From assembly GCF_002162375.1 (NCBI RefSeq), contig NZ_CP021425.1:2748501-2812500 (forward strand): a stretch of DNA of 64,000 nucleotides, in the 5' to 3' direction. Position 1 is the stretch's first letter. Each line of letters begins with the position of its first letter. The notes beneath the pieces were generated by a model. It did not search any database and was not told the origin of the DNA. It saw nothing but the letters and a program-made list of their open reading frames with translations. The position numbers were made by a program, and so were the translations under genes. The DNA is from Oleiphilus messinensis (GTDB taxonomy: Bacteria > Pseudomonadota > Gammaproteobacteria > Pseudomonadales > Oleiphilaceae). Shown here one piece after another: positions 1 to 7,019 of this stretch.

Positions 1-1
1 C

Positions 2-670
2 CTTAAACAGTTTGCGGAGGAAGCGGACTACGTGCAGCCCCCGGTCTGGGATCCGATAAAAGACTATCAAAAAATGAAGCACAATACCGACGACTTCTTT
101 AGTCTATGGCGCTCGCTTAAACCAACCATTGCCAAAGTCAGGAAGTATGCCGTCGCGGGTGGCAGTGATATCGCTCTGTCTTGTGATCTGGTCATTATGG
201 AAGAGGATGCACGCATTGGTTACATGCCTGCTCGCGTCTGGGGTTGCCCGACCACGGCTATGTGGGTTTATCGATTAGGGGCTGAACGCGCCAAACGTAT
301 GTTGCTAACGGGCGATACGATTTCCGGCAAGCAAGCCGCAGATTGGGGTTTGGTATTAGAGGCGGTGCCCAAAGAGGCGCTGGATAACGCGGTTGAAAAA
401 CTGGCAGACCGTATGGCTGGGGTACCGATTAATCAACTGGTGATGCAAAAGCTGATGATCAACCAAGCCTATGACAATATGGGGCTAAACAGCACGCAGG
501 TCATCGCCAATGTATTTGATGGTATCACCCGGCATTCGGCAGAGGGGCGCTGGTTCCAGGAATTCTCTGAGGTGCATGGCTTCAATGAGGCCGTTAAATG
601 GCGTGATTCAGGTAAGTGGATTCCCAATGGTGGTGGGCCGATCCCGACAAAAGAAGATCTGTCGGATTAA
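2..670 (+). CDS. Enoyl-CoA hydratase/isomerase (crotonase) family protein, 5' truncated by window edge
   Basis: The frame is open from base 2, so the start codon lies to the left of the window; about 222 C-terminal residues are visible. The crotonase core is recognisable in the stretch AVAGGSDIALSCDLVIMEED, which corresponds to the oxyanion-hole loop and the strand after it, followed by a crotonase helix (RAKRMLLTGDTISGKQAADWGLV). Family members bind acyl-CoA and hydrate, isomerise or cleave it in the cytoplasm. The substrate cannot be read from the sequence. In the usual position of the second catalytic glutamate I see an alanine/arginine-rich loop (MPARVWG), so hydratase activity is not assured. 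A TetR gene follows in the same direction 161 bp downstream, and a beta-oxidation gene chain lies on the opposite strand, which suggests a shared catabolic role. Confidence 0.85.
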   Translation, partial: LKQFAEEADYVQPPVWDPIKDYQKMKHNTDDFFSLWRSLKPTIAKVRKYAVAGGSDIALSCDLVIMEEDARIGYMPARVWGCPTTAMWVYRLGAERAKRMLLTGDTISGKQAADWGLVLEAVPKEALDNAVEKLADRMAGVPINQLVMQKLMINQAYDNMGLNSTQVIANVFDGITRHSAEGRWFQEFSEVHGFNEAVKWRDSGKWIPNGGGPIPTKEDLSD

Positions 671-741
671 ATAAAGCCGAGTGCTGCCAGCACGCTAATT
701 CAGAAGATGCCCTGATGCTTAATTGTTCTGACGACTAGGTA

Positions 742-769
742 TTGCATTGTCTATAACACTCGTTATATT
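742..769 (+). promoter_or_regulatory. tetR promoter with palindromic operator TATAAC-N4-GTTATA
   Basis: A candidate -35 box TTGCAT (742-747) and -10 box TATATT (764-769) are 16 bp apart. A perfect inverted repeat, TATAAC (752-757) and GTTATA (762-767) with 4 bp between, fills the spacer and overlaps the -10 box. This is a classic place for a repressor to block RNA polymerase, so autoregulation by the TetR protein starting at 832 is likely. The same palindrome occurs again at 15684-15699. Confidence 0.6.
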
Positions 770-831
770 TATGCGGTTAAGCTACAATGGCGCAAGTAAG
801 ACACTTTTATGACGTAAGTGAGATGTAAATT

Positions 832-1428
832 ATGCCTAGAACCAACCCTGAGGCTAGATTAAGGCTGGTCGCCACCGCCGCAGATATGCTGCGCAGACGG
901 GGGATGAATGCGACGAGTATTCGGGAATTAGCGAAAGCGGCGAAGGCGCCTTTGGGCTCAACCTATCATTACTTCCCAAATGGCAAAAAACAAGTGGTCA
1001 TCGAAGCAGTGAATTTTGCGGGAGACAAAATTTCCGGCATGTTGCAAAAGTCCCTTGAGAAAGGGGCGGTAGCCGGTTTGGAGACCTTCTTGCAAATATG
1101 GCGAGATGTGATCGAATCCACTGAGTTTCAGGCAGGTTGCCCGGTCATTGCAGTAGCTATGGAACAAGCAACCAATGAAGACGTTGAAGCTGCCCATGAG
1201 GCTGCAGCAAAAGTTTTTAATCGCTGGCAAAAACTGCTGAGTACCTCGTTAGCTGAGGAAGGCATTGAACAGAGCAGGGCGAATGCTTTGGCGACGATGT
1301 ACATTGCCTCTGCAGAAGGGGCTTTGGGTATTTGTCGTGCAACCAAAGACATCAGCGCCTTTGACCAGGTCACCGAGCAGCTGCGTTTTTTATTGGAAAC
1401 AACGCTAAAAGAAACTCGTACCAAGTGA
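832..1428 (+). CDS. TetR/AcrR-family transcriptional regulator
   Basis: This 198-residue protein has the TetR N-terminal helix-turn-helix: residues 9-50 contain ATAADMLRRRGMNATSIREL followed by the recognition helix region APLGSTYHYFPNGKKQVV. The C-terminal ligand-binding half resembles the LmrA/YxaF-like group (TGCP-like motif AGCPVIAVAMEQ near residue 101). Such proteins repress until a small molecule, often an acyl-CoA or a toxic compound, binds the C-terminal domain. A palindrome lies in its own promoter, and an identical palindrome lies upstream of the acyl-CoA dehydrogenase operon at 15.7 kb, so it probably regulates the neighbouring catabolic genes. The ligand is unknown. The start fits an ATG preceded by GTGAGATG; the upstream purine run is only a moderate ribosome-binding site. 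Confidence 0.88.
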   Translation: MPRTNPEARLRLVATAADMLRRRGMNATSIRELAKAAKAPLGSTYHYFPNGKKQVVIEAVNFAGDKISGMLQKSLEKGAVAGLETFLQIWRDVIESTEFQAGCPVIAVAMEQATNEDVEAAHEAAAKVFNRWQKLLSTSLAEEGIEQSRANALATMYIASAEGALGICRATKDISAFDQVTEQLRFLLETTLKETRTK

Positions 1429-1438
1429 ATAGTAAACA

Positions 1439-1894
1439 ATGACTGAATTACCCAATAATTTCGAGCAGTTAAAGTCGTTAGATCGGAAGGCTTTGAAGCA
1501 AGTTTACGCGTCTGGAACCTGTCCAAATCTGGATGATTTAAAGGGCACGGCTAAGGGCGTTGTGCTTGATCCAAAATGGTTTGACTACATACGTTTGTGG
1601 CGAGGTAAGCATTTTAATAGCAGTGGCGCCGGTGAAGTTAAAGGTAAAAATATTCTCGGTATTGGTTTGTTTTCCTATCAGAAATATCAATTTGATGTTT
1701 CTATTGAGAAGTCTTTGTTCGGTGACAGAAATATCGCCTATATCAATCACGACTATCCCGTAAACCCAGGTTGGGTAAGGCGATTTCATGATGAGATGGT
1801 TGAGCTGCAACCTGGATTTTATTTAGCTTGTTCTCATTACAGCTTGAATAATTCTTTACGTTATATGAGTTATTTTGCGTTTGATTTTAGGTAA
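1439..1894 (+). CDS. Conserved hypothetical protein, 151 aa, cotranscribed with tetR
   Basis: I do not recognise the family with certainty. The protein is soluble, with no signal peptide and no membrane segment. It begins with a charged helix (residues 1-25), then a conserved-looking core: GTAKGVVLDP near residues 37-46, a WRGKHFNSSGAGEVKGKN loop near 54-71, and an aromatic-rich C-terminal half with repeated Tyr/Phe. The gene starts 10 bp after the tetR stop, so the two are almost certainly in one transcript, and the product may act on the compound that TetR senses. Codon use becomes more AT-rich towards the 3' end. There is no firm functional assignment. Confidence 0.6.
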   Translation: MTELPNNFEQLKSLDRKALKQVYASGTCPNLDDLKGTAKGVVLDPKWFDYIRLWRGKHFNSSGAGEVKGKNILGIGLFSYQKYQFDVSIEKSLFGDRNIAYINHDYPVNPGWVRRFHDEMVELQPGFYLACSHYSLNNSLRYMSYFAFDFR

Positions 1895-1912
1895 TGTTGG
1901 TACGATAGAATC

Positions 1913-1946
1913 AAAAGGACGTTAAGAAGGATTGAATCTAACGTCC
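1913..1946 (-). terminator. Probable terminator of the toxin-antitoxin operon
   Basis: A perfect 8-bp inverted repeat, GGACGTTA (1917-1924) and TAACGTCC (1939-1946), has a 14-nt loop and is followed on the minus strand by TTTTG. It lies just after the antitoxin stop codon. The T-tract is short, so termination may be partial. Confidence 0.5.
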
Positions 1947-1954
1947 ATTAACCG

Positions 1955-2176
1955 CTAGCCCTTAAAACTACTATCAAGCTTGTCCAAAAGTTCTAAGCCA
2001 CGTTCAATACTTCCACTGGCAGCAAGGGTTCGAAATCTTATTTCGCTATCAAACTCAGCCAGGGCTTGTGTTGATAATTCTTCCATAAGCTTGTTAATAC
2101 TAATTTTTTTATGCATGGCCAATGCTTTCAATCTTTCATGTTTGTCGTCGGGTAATCTTACAGTTAAAGTAGCCAT
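1955..2176 (-). CDS. Ribbon-helix-helix antitoxin
   Basis: This is a small 73-residue protein with a ribbon-helix-helix fold of the CopG/Arc type: the N-terminal beta-strand ATLTVRLPDD is followed by two helices (HERLKALAMHKK and SINKLMEELSTQALAEFD). Antitoxins of this kind bind DNA as dimers through the strand and neutralise the toxin with the C-terminal tail (here residues 45-73). The start is supported by a strong GGAGGTC ribosome-binding site 2-8 bases upstream, inside the end of the PIN toxin gene. Only one base separates the toxin stop from this ATG, so translation is probably coupled. The order is toxin first, antitoxin second, opposite to canonical vapBC. Confidence 0.8.
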   Translation of the reverse strand: MATLTVRLPDDKHERLKALAMHKKISINKLMEELSTQALAEFDSEIRFRTLAASGSIERGLELLDKLDSSFKG

Positions 2177-2177
2177 A

Positions 2178-2603
2178 TTAATGACCTCCTAAAAACAGCT
2201 CTGGTGTTAATATTTCAAAACTTTTGAAACTAAGTTCTGCACCTTTCAGGTCTTTAATGTTGTTAGTGATAATAAAGTCGGCATTTCCTGCAACTGCTAA
2301 CTCAATTAGAAAATTATCACCCTCGTCAATCAAGTTTGGTCGCCATAAGTAATAAATTGGCACCCATTTGCATACCTTATAAAATGACTTTGTGAGCTCC
2401 CTTATTTCTTCGCGGCTTAGAGGGCACAACTCTATAATGTCTTTTCTAGAGCTAACGTCTTCATATTCGCTAAATAGTGGATTACTAATCAATGGCGTAC
2501 ACTCATGCATTAGGCACTTGCGTAACACGCTCCGGCCTGGGCCTTCCTTGCCAATAAGTGCGCTTATTAATACGCTGGTATCCACCACTATTTTAGTATC
2601 CAT
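2178..2603 (-). CDS. PIN-domain toxin (putative toxin-antitoxin ribonuclease)
   Basis: This 141-residue PIN-domain protein carries the expected acidic residues: IVVDTSVLISAL near the N-terminus, an internal acidic position in DEGDNFLIELAVAGNADFIITNN, and the final DLKG. PIN toxins are Mg-dependent endoribonucleases that cleave tRNA or mRNA when the antitoxin is lost; the family here looks like the COG1569 group. I chose the ATG at 2603 because homology begins at MDTKIVVDTS; an in-frame ATG 39 bases earlier only adds a non-conserved stretch that overlaps the operator. Upstream lies the palindrome at 2613-2630. The antitoxin gene follows at one-base spacing. Confidence 0.78.
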   Translation of the reverse strand: MDTKIVVDTSVLISALIGKEGPGRSVLRKCLMHECTPLISNPLFSEYEDVSSRKDIIELCPLSREEIRELTKSFYKVCKWVPIYYLWRPNLIDEGDNFLIELAVAGNADFIITNNIKDLKGAELSFKSFEILTPELFLGGH

Positions 2604-2612
2604 AATGGCTAT

Positions 2613-2630
2613 GATAGCATATGTGCTATC
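2613..2630 (-). promoter_or_regulatory. Palindromic operator candidate for toxin-antitoxin operon
   Basis: A perfect 7-bp inverted repeat, GATAGCA (2613-2619) and TGCTATC (2624-2630), with 4 bp between, ends 10 bp upstream of the PIN gene start. Ribbon-helix-helix antitoxins commonly repress their own operon by binding such a site. Binding is inferred from position and symmetry only. Confidence 0.5.
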
Positions 2631-2676
2631 GCAATCAACCATGGTCGTAGAAATGTGTGTAGTGGATCGACGATTT

Positions 2677-2831
2677 TCAACTTCCTGTTGCTAAAACCGA
2701 TTGTTTCCAAAGCCCCGGAGACTCGCCAGTCTGCGACTTAAACAGCTTTGAAAAAAGCTATCGTTGGTATAACCAACTTGGTAAGCAATCTCTTTTACAG
2801 AAAGGTTTGTTGATAGTAATAGCTTTTTGGC
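2677..2831 (-). pseudogene. Remnant of an AraC-family regulator (C-terminal HTH), frameshifted
   Basis: Reading the minus strand, the sequence encodes KKLLLSTNLSVKEIAYQVGY then TNDSFF, the second helix-turn-helix of an AraC/XylS protein. After a T-tract the matching frame shifts and continues FSKLFKSQTGESPGLWKQ to a stop at 2677-2679. A single missing T in the run TTTTTT (T6 where T7 is needed) explains the shift. A stop codon sits directly upstream at 2832-2834, and no N-terminal sensor domain is present. It is therefore a decayed fragment of about 50 codons and is too short and broken to function. It may be a remnant of the former regulator of the adjacent nitroreductase. Confidence 0.65.
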
Positions 2832-2841
2832 TTAATTATAG

Positions 2842-3510
2842 CTAGCCATAAAAGGTCACCACTTCTCCCATGTCTGCTCGTTCTGTTTTTAATCGATTCA
2901 CAGGATTCTCATAATTCCCATAGCCTACAGCCATACCAGCAAACAACATTTGCTCTTCCTCTAGTTTCAAAAATTTCCCCACCGTGTTGGGATAAAGTGC
3001 CCAGCACTCCTGAGCACAGCTATCTAAGCCTTCCGCTTTCAGCAACAGCATAATGGTTTGCATGATCATGCCTAAATCCGACCATTGGGGTGATCCCATA
3101 CTGCGATCAATGGTAAAAAACAGCCCCATCGGCGCGCCGAAGAATTCAAAATTTCTTAAGAACCATGCTTGCCTGGCGGCTTTGTCTTTTCGCGGAATAC
3201 CTAACTGACCATACAGGGCTTCGCCAATCTGAAAACGTCGCTCTCGATAGGGGGATTTTAAATTAGGTGGATAGATGTCGTATTCTGGCTGTTCCGCAGC
3301 ATCGGCATTGTTCAATCGCGAATGCATGGTCGCTTTGAGTCGATTAATTGAGTCACCATTAACGACATGAATGTTCCATGGCTGTAGATTCCCCCCGGAG
3401 GGGGCTCGTAGTGCATAGGTTAGAACTTTTTCGATCAGCGCTACGGGTACTTCCTTGTCATGGTAATCCCTGACAGATTGTCGGTCATCCACTATATTAT
3501 AGATATTCAT
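2842..3510 (-). CDS. Nitroreductase-family flavoprotein
   Basis: This 222-residue protein has the nitroreductase signature DDRQSVRDY near residues 8-16 and the FMN-contact motif APSGGNLQPWN near residues 36-46, with a C-terminal glycine-rich AGMAVGYGNYENP segment typical of the NfnB/BluB-like fold. Members use FMN and NAD(P)H to reduce nitroaromatics, quinones or enones. I use the ATG at 3510 rather than one 24 bases upstream because AAAGGA lies at a proper distance before it and the flavin domain begins there. It lies 32 bp downstream of the ferredoxin reductase gene in the same direction and may be the last gene of the catabolic operon. Confidence 0.85.
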   Translation of the reverse strand: MNIYNIVDDRQSVRDYHDKEVPVALIEKVLTYALRAPSGGNLQPWNIHVVNGDSINRLKATMHSRLNNADAAEQPEYDIYPPNLKSPYRERRFQIGEALYGQLGIPRKDKAARQAWFLRNFEFFGAPMGLFFTIDRSMGSPQWSDLGMIMQTIMLLLKAEGLDSCAQECWALYPNTVGKFLKLEEEQMLFAGMAVGYGNYENPVNRLKTERADMGEVVTFYG

Positions 3511-3542
3511 TTCGTTTCCTTTGGTTCGTGTCAAATAGCGAA

Positions 3543-4316
3543 CTAGCTTTCTACGAATGCGCGTTCGATGACGTATTCACCGGGTGCATGGCTTGTGCCT
3601 TCTATGAAACCGCGCTTTTCCAGTATCTCGACCAGATCTTTCAACATACTCGGGCTGCCGCAGATCATCACGCGGTCATCTTCCGGATTCAGGTCTGGCA
3701 AACCAATATCTTCACTTAACTGTCCATTTTCGATGAGGTCAGTTAACCGGCCCTGGTTGTCAAAATCTTCTCGCGTTACGGTGGGGTAGTAAATTAGTTG
3801 ATCCTGTATGGCTTCCCCAAAATATTCATGATCGGGTAACTCTTTAGTGATGTAGTCACGATAGCCGAGTTCGCTTTTCCAGCGGACTCCGTGCACGAGA
3901 ATGATTTTCTCATAGGCTTCAAAATATTCCGGGTCGCGGATAACGCTCAGAAACGGTGCTAATCCAGTACCTGTCGACAGTAGATAAAGGTTTTTACCAG
4001 GTTTTAGGTTGTCGATAATCAAAGAACCTGTAGGCTTGCGACTTACGAATATACTATCGCCCACTTCAAGGTGTTGCAGACGAGACGTCAATGGACCATC
4101 AGGCACTTTGATACTGTAAAATTCCAAATGCTCTTCATAGTGACCACTTACAACACTATAGGCCCGCATCAGCGGTTTGCCCTCGACCTCAAGGCCAATC
4201 ATGACGAATTGACCGCTCTTAAACCGCAAAGACGGATCGCGAGTTGTCTTAAAGCTGAATAAGGTATCGTTCCAGTGATGCACGGATAAAACGGTTTCAT
4301 TGTTGAATGCTGCCAT
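3543..4316 (-). CDS. fpr: Ferredoxin-NADP(+) reductase
   Basis: This 257-residue FAD enzyme transfers electrons between NADPH and ferredoxin or flavodoxin. The FAD-binding R-A-Y-S motif is at residues 51-54, the NADP-binding GTGLAP loop at 116-121 and the second nucleotide motif CGSPSM at 220-225. The length equals that of the bacterial Fpr family, and the C-terminal aromatic/Val-Glu-Ser tail is of the bacterial subclass. The ferredoxin gene fdxA lies immediately upstream (26-bp gap), so the two form an obvious redox pair. It may also serve the molybdopterin oxidoreductase encoded further upstream in the same run of genes. Confidence 0.93.
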   Translation of the reverse strand: MAAFNNETVLSVHHWNDTLFSFKTTRDPSLRFKSGQFVMIGLEVEGKPLMRAYSVVSGHYEEHLEFYSIKVPDGPLTSRLQHLEVGDSIFVSRKPTGSLIIDNLKPGKNLYLLSTGTGLAPFLSVIRDPEYFEAYEKIILVHGVRWKSELGYRDYITKELPDHEYFGEAIQDQLIYYPTVTREDFDNQGRLTDLIENGQLSEDIGLPDLNPEDDRVMICGSPSMLKDLVEILEKRGFIEGTSHAPGEYVIERAFVES

Positions 4317-4342
4317 TGTTATTACCTCATATTGATGCCCAC

Positions 4343-4681
4343 TCAGGCACCATTTCGATCCAGTTTTTTAAGTTTACCTTCAACCCCGGCCCATTCTGCA
4401 TTGTCTGGCATGGCGTCTTTTTTTTCAGTAATCACGGTCCAGTTAGGGTGGGCTGCCAATTTGGCATTGAGCACAATCATGTGTTGCTGGTCAGCAGGCA
4501 CTTCATCTTCTGCTGCAATCGCGTCAATCGGACATTCCGGTTCGCACAAAGCGCAGTCAATGCATTCGTCCGGGTCGATGACCAGGAAGTTTGGCCCCTC
4601 GTAAAAGCAATCAACCGGGCAGACCGCGACGCAGTCGGTGTGCTTACATTGGATACAGTCTTCGAGTACAACAAAAGTCAT
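4343..4681 (-). CDS. fdxA: 7Fe ferredoxin FdxA ([3Fe-4S][4Fe-4S])
   Basis: This 112-residue ferredoxin shows the 7Fe pattern: C9, C17, C21, C25 and then C40, C43, C46, C50 in the motif [13 protein letters not shown], with C12 also present in the first cluster region. The long C-terminal extension of about 60 residues ([10 protein letters not shown]) is typical of the Azotobacter FdI/FdxA family. It carries single electrons at low potential and is the likely partner of the Fpr encoded directly downstream. The gene begins 23 bp after the stop of the interrupted FadJ-like gene, so transcription from the ancestral promoter must now cross two mobile elements. Confidence 0.93.
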   Translation of the reverse strand: MTFVVLEDCIQCKHTDCVAVCPVDCFYEGPNFLVIDPDECIDCALCEPECPIDAIAAEDEVPADQQHMIVLNAKLAAHPNWTVITEKKDAMPDNAEWAGVEGKLKKLDRNGA

Positions 4682-4704
4682 GATGAGTCTTCCTTCTTGT
4701 AAGT

Positions 4705-5469
4705 TCAGCTCGCTGGAATTTCAAAGCGGGTGTTACTGATTTGATCTTTTAATATGGTTGGAGGCAAAAAGCGGTCGCCATAGCGCTGGGCCAACTCGTG
4801 GGATCTTTCGATGAATCCGGCTATGCCATAGGCATTCACAAACTGCACAACGCCGCCAGACCAAGGGGCGAAACCGATGCCAAAGACGGAGCCGATATTC
4901 GCATCTTCGACAGATTTGATGACCCCTTCCTCGATGGCTCGGAGAGCTTCGCAAATCTGGGCAAATAACAACCGATCTTTAATCTCGTTGAAGTCGATTT
5001 GTTTATCGGCTTGGCTATAGTGGTTTTTCAATTCCGGCCAAAACGTCTTCTTGCCATTTGTCGGGTAGTCATAGAATCCTTTGCGGGCGGCTTTTCCTGG
5101 ACGTTTGAATTCATCCAACATCTGACTCAATACCGCATAGGCCGGATGCTCACTTGCCTCTTTACCGGATGCTTGTTGATCTTGAAGTTGTTGATCGAGT
5201 ATCTCTTTAAACAAACGAATGCTGATTTCATCAGTGATCGCTAAAGGGCCTATCGGCATACCTGTGTCGGTTGCGGCACGATCAATAGTCCAAGGATAGA
5301 TGCCTTCACTAAGTAGGGTGACACCTTCACTGATGAATGTACTGAAGACACGGCTGGTGAAAAAGCCCCTGCTATCGTTGACGACAATGGGTACTTTGCC
5401 AAGTTGAATGACGAAATCAAAGGCTTTCGCGAGGGTTTCCTGAGAGGTTTTCGCGCCTTTAATAATTTC
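4705..5469 (-). pseudogene. 3' fragment of FadB/FadJ-like multifunctional beta-oxidation gene, cut by an IS
   Basis: In frame on the minus strand this fragment encodes EIIKGAKTSQETLAKAFDF and onward through the C-terminal 3-hydroxyacyl-CoA dehydrogenase domain, with the motif VPIVVNDSRGFFTSRV, and it ends at 4705. It is the continuation of the 5' fragment at 7013-8411. Removing the insertion and one copy of the duplicated target restores a single frame of about 718 residues, the normal length of FadB/FadJ. An ATG at 5259 could start a 184-residue piece, but this lacks the NAD-binding site and most of the active site. It is probably inactive as it stands. Confidence 0.9.
5463..5469. repeat. 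Target-site duplication of the IS4-type element (left copy)
   Basis: The 7-bp sequence TAATTTC at 5463-5469 is repeated directly at 7013-7019, immediately outside the two ends of the insertion sequence. This is the signature of a transposition event. Both copies belong to the interrupted FadJ-like gene, and deleting one with the IS restores its frame. Confidence 0.85.
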
Positions 5470-5546
5470 CTAAAGTTTAGAGTTTCAGAGGAAAGAATTC
5501 GAACCCAGTAAGACAAAATGATTGACTTTGCGACAGGCTTCGCGCT

Positions 5547-5594
5547 GCCGCGCCTTATAAGACTTTTTAAAACCATAGTTTTATAAGGCGCGGC
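5547..5594. repeat. 14-bp perfect inverted repeat in the IS leader
   Basis: The arms GCCGCGCCTTATAA (5547-5560) and its complement (5581-5594) surround a 20-nt loop, and the transposase ATG follows 38 bases later. A stem this long in the untranslated leader could act as a terminator against transcription coming in from the host side, or could hide the ribosome-binding site in read-through RNA. Both uses are known for insertion sequences; neither is shown here. Confidence 0.7.
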
Positions 5595-5631
5595 CTTCAG
5601 AACGAAAAACGATTAAATTCTGGAGGCCGCT

Positions 5632-6897
5632 ATGGACGCTAAGGGATACGGCAATATCCCCGAGATCCTGTTTGATTGGATCACATTTTTGGTTAAAGCT
5701 CTACCCCTACGTTCAGTACCCACCTTTATTGAGTTACTGATTGGGGCGATGCTCACGCCAACAGGGTTTGTCACTGATGCCTGGTTGATGGTGGCAATGA
5801 AGCGTCACTGGAGCAGTTATTTCAAGTGGTTGCAAAAGGGAAAGTGGTCATGGGTTGCACTCGCGCAACAGCTGGGTCAGTTACTGACTCAATGGTGTCC
5901 CAATGAACAGTGGTATTTGGCCATTGATGATACCTTGGTGCTAAGGAGTTCCAAGAAAGCACCCAGTAGTCAGTTTCATCACATGCATGGTAACAAGGCC
6001 AACCGCCCGCAATTTGTTCGCGGCCAGTGTTGGGTCAGTTTATCAGCGATTGTTAAGGGGCAGAAACAAGCCTGGTCGATCCCACTGATCTCGCGCTTAA
6101 CGCGAGCCTGCGGGAACGGTAACAAGCTGGTAACGGCAGGCATTTTACTTCGCGTGATGAGGTCATTTTTTACCGGGGCCACTGTCCTGATGGATAGCTG
6201 GTATATGCGGGGTACGCTGATTGCCTCCCTTCAAGGTATGGGGTATCACGTTATCGGGCAAGTCCGAAAGGATACCGCCTTATACGATGTTCCAGAACGA
6301 ACCGGGAAAAGAGGACGCCCTCGAAAGTACGGAGAGAAATACACACCAGAGCGAGTCACTAACCTGGAAGAGACTTGCGCCAATGTCACGATCTATGGAC
6401 GACAGCAGTCACTGAGGTATCGAACAGTGATAGCCAAAGCCCGCTTTTTAGATGGGCAGCTCGTAAAGGTTGTGTGGGTGCAGTTTGAAAACGAAGACGG
6501 TAGCTTAAAACCTGCCCGGCTCTTGTTGACGACTCGAACGAATATGTCGGGCATCGACATCATAAAAGCCTACGCCAAGCGCTGGAGTATTGAGCCCATG
6601 TTCCATCAGTTAAAGAATCGCTGGGGCTGGAATGAGACTTGGCAGCAATCCAGACAGGTGCTGCATCGGTGGGTTCAGATCATCTCTCTCAGCTATGCGC
6701 TGGTGCAGTTGCTCACTTATTGGAAAGAGTCGGCAGGTCAAGAAATGCACTTGGACATCCCTTGGCGCAAACATGCGCCGATTACGGCGGGACTGGTTCG
6801 GTTAAAGCTGCAACGGAATTTACAGCAAGTTGCCGTGAGGGATTGGTGGGACGTAAAGTCTCGAATATTTAAACCGCCAGCGAGGGCTATTGAGTAG
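5632..6897 (+). CDS. IS4-superfamily DDE transposase
   Basis: This 421-residue transposase has the RNase H-like DDE residues in readable positions: the first Asp in WYLAIDDTLVL (about residues 103-113), the second in ATVLMDSWYM (about 183-192), and the catalytic Glu in the IS4 signature Y-x2-R-x3-E-x6-K, seen as YAKRWSIEPMFHQLK near residue 311. An Arg/Lys-rich loop (RTGKRGRPRKYGEK) lies between the second Asp and the Glu. The frame is full-length and undisturbed, so the element should be active. It starts with an ATG preceded by CTGGAGG, a good ribosome-binding site. It is transcribed against the host operon. Confidence 0.92.
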   Translation: MDAKGYGNIPEILFDWITFLVKALPLRSVPTFIELLIGAMLTPTGFVTDAWLMVAMKRHWSSYFKWLQKGKWSWVALAQQLGQLLTQWCPNEQWYLAIDDTLVLRSSKKAPSSQFHHMHGNKANRPQFVRGQCWVSLSAIVKGQKQAWSIPLISRLTRACGNGNKLVTAGILLRVMRSFFTGATVLMDSWYMRGTLIASLQGMGYHVIGQVRKDTALYDVPERTGKRGRPRKYGEKYTPERVTNLEETCANVTIYGRQQSLRYRTVIAKARFLDGQLVKVVWVQFENEDGSLKPARLLLTTRTNMSGIDIIKAYAKRWSIEPMFHQLKNRWGWNETWQQSRQVLHRWVQIISLSYALVQLLTYWKESAGQEMHLDIPWRKHAPITAGLVRLKLQRNLQQVAVRDWWDVKSRIFKPPARAIE

Positions 6898-6922
6898 TAT
6901 AAAGACTCTCGCTAGCGAAAAG

Positions 6923-6940
6923 CCGCCTAGAATAAGGCGG
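6923..6940 (+). terminator. Small hairpin after the transposase
   Basis: The inverted repeat CCGCCT (6923-6928) and AGGCGG (6935-6940) with a 6-nt loop lies 25 bases after the transposase stop codon. There is no T-tract, so it is only a weak terminator candidate or an mRNA 3'-end stabiliser. Confidence 0.3.
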
Positions 6941-7012
6941 GTAGAAGAGAAAGCAGAATTTATCCGGTCAGAAATCAGGACTGGAGGATCATGCTCAAAC
7001 TCTAAACTTTAG

Positions 7013-7019
7013 TAATTTC
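7013..7019. repeat. Target-site duplication of the IS4-type element (right copy)
   Basis: TAATTTC, identical to the left copy at 5463-5469, directly abuts the right terminal inverted repeat. Confidence 0.85.

Larger units (their letters stand above)
5470..7012 (+). mobile_element. IS4-superfamily insertion sequence, 1543 bp, complete
   Basis: The element is bounded by a perfect 16-bp inverted repeat starting CTAAAGTTTAGAGTTT at 5470 and ending with its complement at 7012, and flanked by the 7-bp duplication TAATTTC. It contains one intact transposase gene on the plus strand, opposite to the host gene, plus a long hairpin in its leader. Intact ends, an intact transposase and an undecayed target duplication argue for a recent insertion. 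The family is placed by its transposase motifs; the exact IS name cannot be given without a search. Confidence 0.9.

Noticed and set aside
958..1526. Minus-strand frames opposite the TetR gene
   Set aside because: Shadow frames of a well-supported plus-strand regulator gene.
5250..5576. 108-residue minus-strand frame at the left IS junction
   Set aside because: It is in the wrong frame; the true FadJ-like frame across 5250-5469 is a different one that joins the 3' fragment.
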